From Candidatus Zhuqueibacterota bacterium (GTDB lineage: Bacteria; KSB1; UBA2214), in NCBI GenBank assembly GCA_022706175.1, contig JAKJDB010000131.1, forward strand, positions 1 to 7,065: 7,065 bases of DNA. The letters are read 5' to 3'. The notes beneath the pieces were generated by a model. That model ran no database searches, had not been told where the DNA came from, and saw only the letters and a program-made list of their open reading frames with translations. Position numbers and translations under genes: made by a program. Shown piece after piece: positions 3,671-7,065 of this stretch; the first letter of the stretch is position 1; every line of letters starts with the position of its first letter.

Positions 3671-6352
3671 ATGGAACGAATGATGAAACGATGCCAGAAC
3701 GAGTCAACGCCTTTACGGAATCACCGAACCCTCACCGCCCTTCGACGCCGGGTATCACCGCTCTTTGTGCTTTTCTTCTTGTCAGCCGGCCTGGCCGGCG
3801 GCCAAAACCTGGAAACCGAATCCAACAATTTTTTCCTTCGTGCGGATACCCTCAAGCCGGGTACGCCCCTGAATGCCGCGTTCACCGCTCATGATCGGGT
3901 CGACGTGTTTGTTGTTTACGCGCAGAACACCTCCCTCTATCAAAGCAATCTATTTTGCGACTGGACGAAATATGACCTCAGCGCCGTCAAGGCGGATGTG
4001 TTCTCCGCCGACGACACCAGCCGCAGCGTTCTGTTCGGCAACCCCAGCGGCCGTTACGGCAAATTCGGCTTTCGCCTCGCCGGCTGGCAGCCGCCTAAAA
4101 CCGGATGGTATTTTCTCAAACTGCAGTACCCCGCCGACACGCCGCTCGCGGATTCCCTCAAATACCAGGTGCGCTTCACCGGCGGCACTCCGGTCACCGT
4201 CGCCGGCTTTCATCATGAGCCGGACAACACCGCCGCTGAAGCGAAGAACCTGGCCGCGGTTCCGACCGACGGCGCCATGGTGCACGGGTACCTGTTCAAA
4301 AAACAAGGGATCTATAACTGGAACGACATGGACCTGTATTGGTTCTACGGGACAAAGGATTACTCTCTGACCGCAGAGACCTTTACCGCCGCCCGTCTGA
4401 CTGATGAACCATGGTTCATTCGCGACGCGGACACCGAGATCGCGTTGCTGGACCAGAACGGCCAGGAGCTCGGCCTTATCAACGACGATAAAGAAACGAC
4501 CGCCGCGGATCCCTGGGAGACCACCGTCGGATTCAACAACACCTTTTCGCGCATCCAGGTGGACGCCCTGCCGTACACCGGCCCCTATTACGTGCGGGTC
4601 AATTCCTTTTACAACAGCATCACCCGCACCGAAAAGCCGGAGGTCAGCGACACCAATCCAGGCGGCGGCGAATACCTGCTGTCGGTCCGATTGACCCGGA
4701 ACAGCAGAGCGGCGGTGCACTTTGACATCGTTAATCAGGCCGACGGCCTGCCGCTGCCGGGCAAAATGACCGCCATCGGGGTCACAGGCACGCCGACCGA
4801 AGGCGTTTATAAATTTCTCCACACCGCAGCCGCGCGCGGCAAACTGATCCTGCCGGCAGGCGCCTACACCCTGGCCTTCACCCATGGCCCCGAATACACC
4901 ATGGTCGAACAGCCAGTGGTCCTGGCTGAAGGCGATTCGATCCATACCACCGTTTCCCTGCAGCGCATCGTGGACACAGAGGGCTATCTCTGCGGAGATC
5001 TGCATATGCACGCTCTGGAGGGCATCGCCGAACAGGACAAGTTCGGCATCATGCTGAACACGCTGGTGGCGGAGGGCGTCGAGTATGCCGTGGCCACCGA
5101 CCATAACGCCATCTCCGATTACCGGCCACGGCTGCTGGAGATGGGCCTGCAGGATTACATTAAAACTTCGCCGGGCGATGAGATCAGCACCGGCATCGGC
5201 CACATCAACGCCTGGCCCCTTGACACTTCAGGGCCGGCTGTGATCAGCAGCGGGACCGCCACGGAGATGTTCAACGACGCGCGGCGAAAAGGCGTCGCCA
5301 TCGTGCAGATCAACCATCCGCGCTGGCCGGGCATCGATTATTTCACCAAAATGAATCTCGATCCATTAAGCGGAATTTTCGCTCATCCCCAGGCCAGTGA
5401 AGCATTCGACGCCATGGAAATCATGAACGAGACCAACGGCTGGGGATTCAAGTACGATCCGCCCAACACGCCGGTCTCTGTGCTGCAGGACTGGTTTAAC
5501 CTGCTGAACCGTGGCAAACGCTATTGCGCCGTCGGCAACTCGGATGCGCACGGTATAAACTCGGACAAACCCGGTTACCCGCGCAACTATATCGCCGCCT
5601 CCACCGATAAACCCGGTGAGGTCGCTGAGAGCGAATTGCTCCAATCCCTCCGCCATAGTCGGGTGACCGTATCCCTCGGTCATTTTACCACTTTCACCAT
5701 CAATGAGACCGCCCATATCGGCGATCAGATCACCGACACCGACGGTACGGTCAAACTGTCGATTCGAGTGCAGGCGCTGCCGCAGATACCTGTGGACAGC
5801 GTCAAAGTCTACGCCAATGGAATTCAAGTGGCGGAATTCAGCGTGGCCGCCGCAGAGTCTGCCGACCGGTTCATTCGGGAGATCGAACTGCATCCGACCA
5901 GGGACACCTGGTACGTGGTCGCTTCCACAGGCAATACGCCGATCCCCATCGGCCTGATCCAAGACAACAGCGGCCCGGTGACGCCCATCGGACTGACCAA
6001 TCCCATCTGGGTGGATGTGGACGGGGACGGTATTTTCCTAGCCAGCAACAGCTCCACAGCAGTGGAGACCGGGTCTACGCGGCAACCCGATGCCTTTGCG
6101 CTGGAGCAGAATTATCCCAACCCGTTCAATCCGAGCACCACCTTCGCCTTCAGTCTGGCGCACAGTGCGCAAGTCAGGATCACCGCATTCGATGTGCTGG
6201 GAAAAGTGGTGGCGGTGTTAAAGGATGAGCGAATGGCCGCCGGCGCCCACAAACTGGTCTGGGATGCGCAAGGAGTCGCCAACGGCGTCTATTTCATCAA
6301 AATGGAGGCAGGCACTTTTCATCAGACCCGCAAAGCCGTCCTGATGAAATAA
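3671..6352 (+). CDS. Secreted PHP-domain metallohydrolase (CehA/McbA-like) with PPC-like domains and T9SS sorting domain
   Basis: An 893-residue exported protein. Residues 1-44 form a signal peptide with a long arginine-rich start and hydrophobic core VSPLFVLFFLSAGLAGG. Two PPC-like beta domains follow (about 46-175, ETESNN; 180-342, EPDN and NDMDLYWF). A carboxypeptidase-regulatory-like sandwich follows (about 345-435), then the PHP hydrolase domain (about 438-680). Its metal-binding set looks complete: DLHMH (His445, His447), TDHN (Asp477, His478), Glu504, His511, NHPRW (His549) and GNSDAH (Asp625, His627). This order matches the CehA/McbA metallohydrolases. PHP enzymes hydrolyse phosphoesters and related bonds with two or three metals; the substrate here is unknown. 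After an Ig-like stretch comes the T9SS type A domain from about 805, with NYPNPFNPST (814-823), predicting export through the outer membrane and surface attachment or release. ATG codons at 3680 and 3683 are alternative starts; no clear SD. Confidence 0.9.
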   Translation: MERMMKRCQNESTPLRNHRTLTALRRRVSPLFVLFFLSAGLAGGQNLETESNNFFLRADTLKPGTPLNAAFTAHDRVDVFVVYAQNTSLYQSNLFCDWTKYDLSAVKADVFSADDTSRSVLFGNPSGRYGKFGFRLAGWQPPKTGWYFLKLQYPADTPLADSLKYQVRFTGGTPVTVAGFHHEPDNTAAEAKNLAAVPTDGAMVHGYLFKKQGIYNWNDMDLYWFYGTKDYSLTAETFTAARLTDEPWFIRDADTEIALLDQNGQELGLINDDKETTAADPWETTVGFNNTFSRIQVDALPYTGPYYVRVNSFYNSITRTEKPEVSDTNPGGGEYLLSVRLTRNSRAAVHFDIVNQADGLPLPGKMTAIGVTGTPTEGVYKFLHTAAARGKLILPAGAYTLAFTHGPEYTMVEQPVVLAEGDSIHTTVSLQRIVDTEGYLCGDLHMHALEGIAEQDKFGIMLNTLVAEGVEYAVATDHNAISDYRPRLLEMGLQDYIKTSPGDEISTGIGHINAWPLDTSGPAVISSGTATEMFNDARRKGVAIVQINHPRWPGIDYFTKMNLDPLSGIFAHPQASEAFDAMEIMNETNGWGFKYDPPNTPVSVLQDWFNLLNRGKRYCAVGNSDAHGINSDKPGYPRNYIAASTDKPGEVAESELLQSLRHSRVTVSLGHFTTFTINETAHIGDQITDTDGTVKLSIRVQALPQIPVDSVKVYANGIQVAEFSVAAAESADRFIREIELHPTRDTWYVVASTGNTPIPIGLIQDNSGPVTPIGLTNPIWVDVDGDGIFLASNSSTAVETGSTRQPDAFALEQNYPNPFNPSTTFAFSLAHSAQVRITAFDVLGKVVAVLKDERMAAGAHKLVWDAQGVANGVYFIKMEAGTFHQTRKAVLMK

Positions 6353-6392
6353 GCCGGCAGCCAACAAACTTATTGCAGAGAATGGTCACGAC

Positions 6393-6860
6393 ATGTGTGT
6401 CATCTATGTTGATGCGGACGCCTGTCCGGTAAAAAATGAGATCTATCGTGTGGCCAAGCGGCATCAGGTGCAAGTCTGGCTGGTGGCCAATGCCCCTATG
6501 CGCTTCCCGGCACAGCCGGGCGTGCAGCTCAAGGTGGTGAGCGACCAGTTTGACGCGGCCGACGACTGGATTGTAGAACAGGCCGCCGGAAATGACATCG
6601 TGATCACGGCCGATATCCACCTGGCATCACGCTGTTTAAAAAACGGCGCCCGGGTTCTCAGCCCGGCTGGACACGAATTCACCGATGCCACCATCGGCCC
6701 TGCTCTGGCCACCCGCGATCTGCTGGCGGAGCTTCGCGGTATGGGCGCTGTAGTGACAGGCCCCGCTCCTTTTAGCCAGCGAGATCGATCCCGTTTTCTG
6801 CATGCCCTGCATCAGTGGATCGAGGCGGTTCGGCGAAAAAAGCCGCATGCGCTACGCTGA
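6393..6860 (+). CDS. YaiI/YqxD family protein (UPF0178, DUF188)
   Basis: A 155-residue cytoplasmic protein of the widespread UPF0178 family (E. coli YaiI, B. subtilis YqxD), full length for the family. Characteristic blocks are YVDADACPVK (5-14), LVAN (30-33), DAADDWI (54-60), DIVITADIHLA (68-78), ATRDLLAELR (106-115) and GPAPFSQRDRSRF (123-135). The repeated acidic residues (Asp7, Asp9, Asp54, Asp57, Asp58, Asp74) recall the metal site of PIN/NYN-like nucleases, to which the family has been linked by fold; the biochemical role is not established. The gene starts 40 bases after the secreted hydrolase gene on the same strand with no terminator visible between, so read-through is possible. There is no clear SD. 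A shared function with its neighbours is not evident. Confidence 0.92.
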   Translation: MCVIYVDADACPVKNEIYRVAKRHQVQVWLVANAPMRFPAQPGVQLKVVSDQFDAADDWIVEQAAGNDIVITADIHLASRCLKNGARVLSPAGHEFTDATIGPALATRDLLAELRGMGAVVTGPAPFSQRDRSRFLHALHQWIEAVRRKKPHALR

Positions 6861-6956
6861 TGACAGCCGATTCGTTTCTTCTTGGCCAGAAAATGCGGGC
6901 AGCGGCGTGTACGCAATGCTTGCATGAACGGGCCTAAGAAAATATAAAACGCTCGA
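6861..6956. other. Short gap before the MGMT-like gene
   Basis: These 96 bases hold no recognisable gene. A TATAAA element occurs about 10 bases before the MGMT-like start, but it is too close to be a normal -10 box for a leadered transcript. No convincing terminator is present. Confidence 0.4.
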
Positions 6957-7065
6957 ATGGAAAATACTTTTGCACGAATCTGGCGGCTGGTGGAGAGCAT
7001 CCCTTCCGGCAGAGTGGCGACCTATGGTCAGATCGCCGCTCTGCTCGGCATGCCGCGAGCGGCTC
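6957..7065 (+). CDS. MGMT/alkyltransferase-like DNA-binding protein (5' part only)
   Basis: The first 36 codons of a protein of the O6-methylguanine-DNA methyltransferase C-terminal (Ada/Ogt/ATL) DNA-binding family. The start MENTFARIWRLVESIPSGRVATYGQIAALLG carries the diagnostic IPSGRVATYGQIA segment (15-27). This is the winged-helix region that binds damaged DNA; it is followed in the family by the arginine finger and then the PCHR active-site loop, both outside the window. Because the protein begins directly with this domain, without the Ogt N-terminal domain, it is probably a short alkyltransferase-like (ATL/YbaZ) protein. ATL proteins lack the acceptor cysteine and flag O6-alkylguanine for nucleotide excision repair. 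That choice cannot be tested from the visible part. No SD sequence is seen upstream. Confidence 0.88.
   Translation, partial: MENTFARIWRLVESIPSGRVATYGQIAALLGMPRAA

Noticed and set aside
3950..5203. Long minus-strand open frame of 417 codons
   Set aside because: It is antisense to the PHP-domain protein, whose motifs are unmistakable. The product has no recognisable domain.

Overview
The window probably comes from an uncultured or little-studied member of the FCB superphylum (Calditrichota, KSB1, Zixibacteria, Ignavibacteriota or Marinimicrobia-like lineages). The main evidence is the secreted protein at 3671-6352. It ends in a type IX secretion (T9SS) type A sorting domain with the sequence NYPNPFNPST, which is typical of these groups. 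Coding DNA is GC-rich by eye. The redox genes on the minus strand suggest an organism with anaerobic or microaerophilic Fe-S metabolism. This placement is an inference; no rRNA or other marker gene is present.

Left part (1-2228), all on the minus strand and read from right to left: a two-[4Fe-4S] ferredoxin-like protein with an Arg6-Gly4 tail, a NifX/NifB-type dinitrogenase iron-molybdenum cofactor domain protein, a short TrmO/TsaA-family SAM-dependent methyltransferase, and a FAD/NAD(P)-dependent disulfide-reductase-type enzyme (CoA-disulfide reductase/NADH oxidase family) that runs off the left edge. Gaps are 59 to 87 bases and each gene has a visible Shine-Dalgarno (SD) sequence, so they are probably one transcription unit.

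Middle (2229-2725): a non-coding region of about 500 bases between divergent genes. An AT-rich half carries a 10-base perfect inverted repeat and an adjacent tandem 8-mer. It is followed by a GC-rich block made of two imperfect repeats with mutually exclusive complementary segments, a possible structured leader RNA, and then a stem-loop. None of this matches an RNA class I recognise.

Right part (2726-7065), all on the plus strand: phosphatidylserine decarboxylase (psd), a large secreted PHP-family metallohydrolase of the CehA/McbA type with PPC-like N-terminal domains and a T9SS tail, a YaiI/YqxD (UPF0178/DUF188) protein, and the first 36 codons of an MGMT/alkyltransferase-like DNA repair protein cut by the right edge. 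These genes look like independent housekeeping and accessory functions rather than one pathway. Unlike the minus-strand genes, they lack clear SD sequences.

I see no mobile element, CRISPR array, tRNA or rRNA. The points most worth a second look are the ferredoxin/NifX-like/TrmO/disulfide-reductase cluster, the repeat-rich possible RNA upstream of psd, and the exported PHP enzyme.
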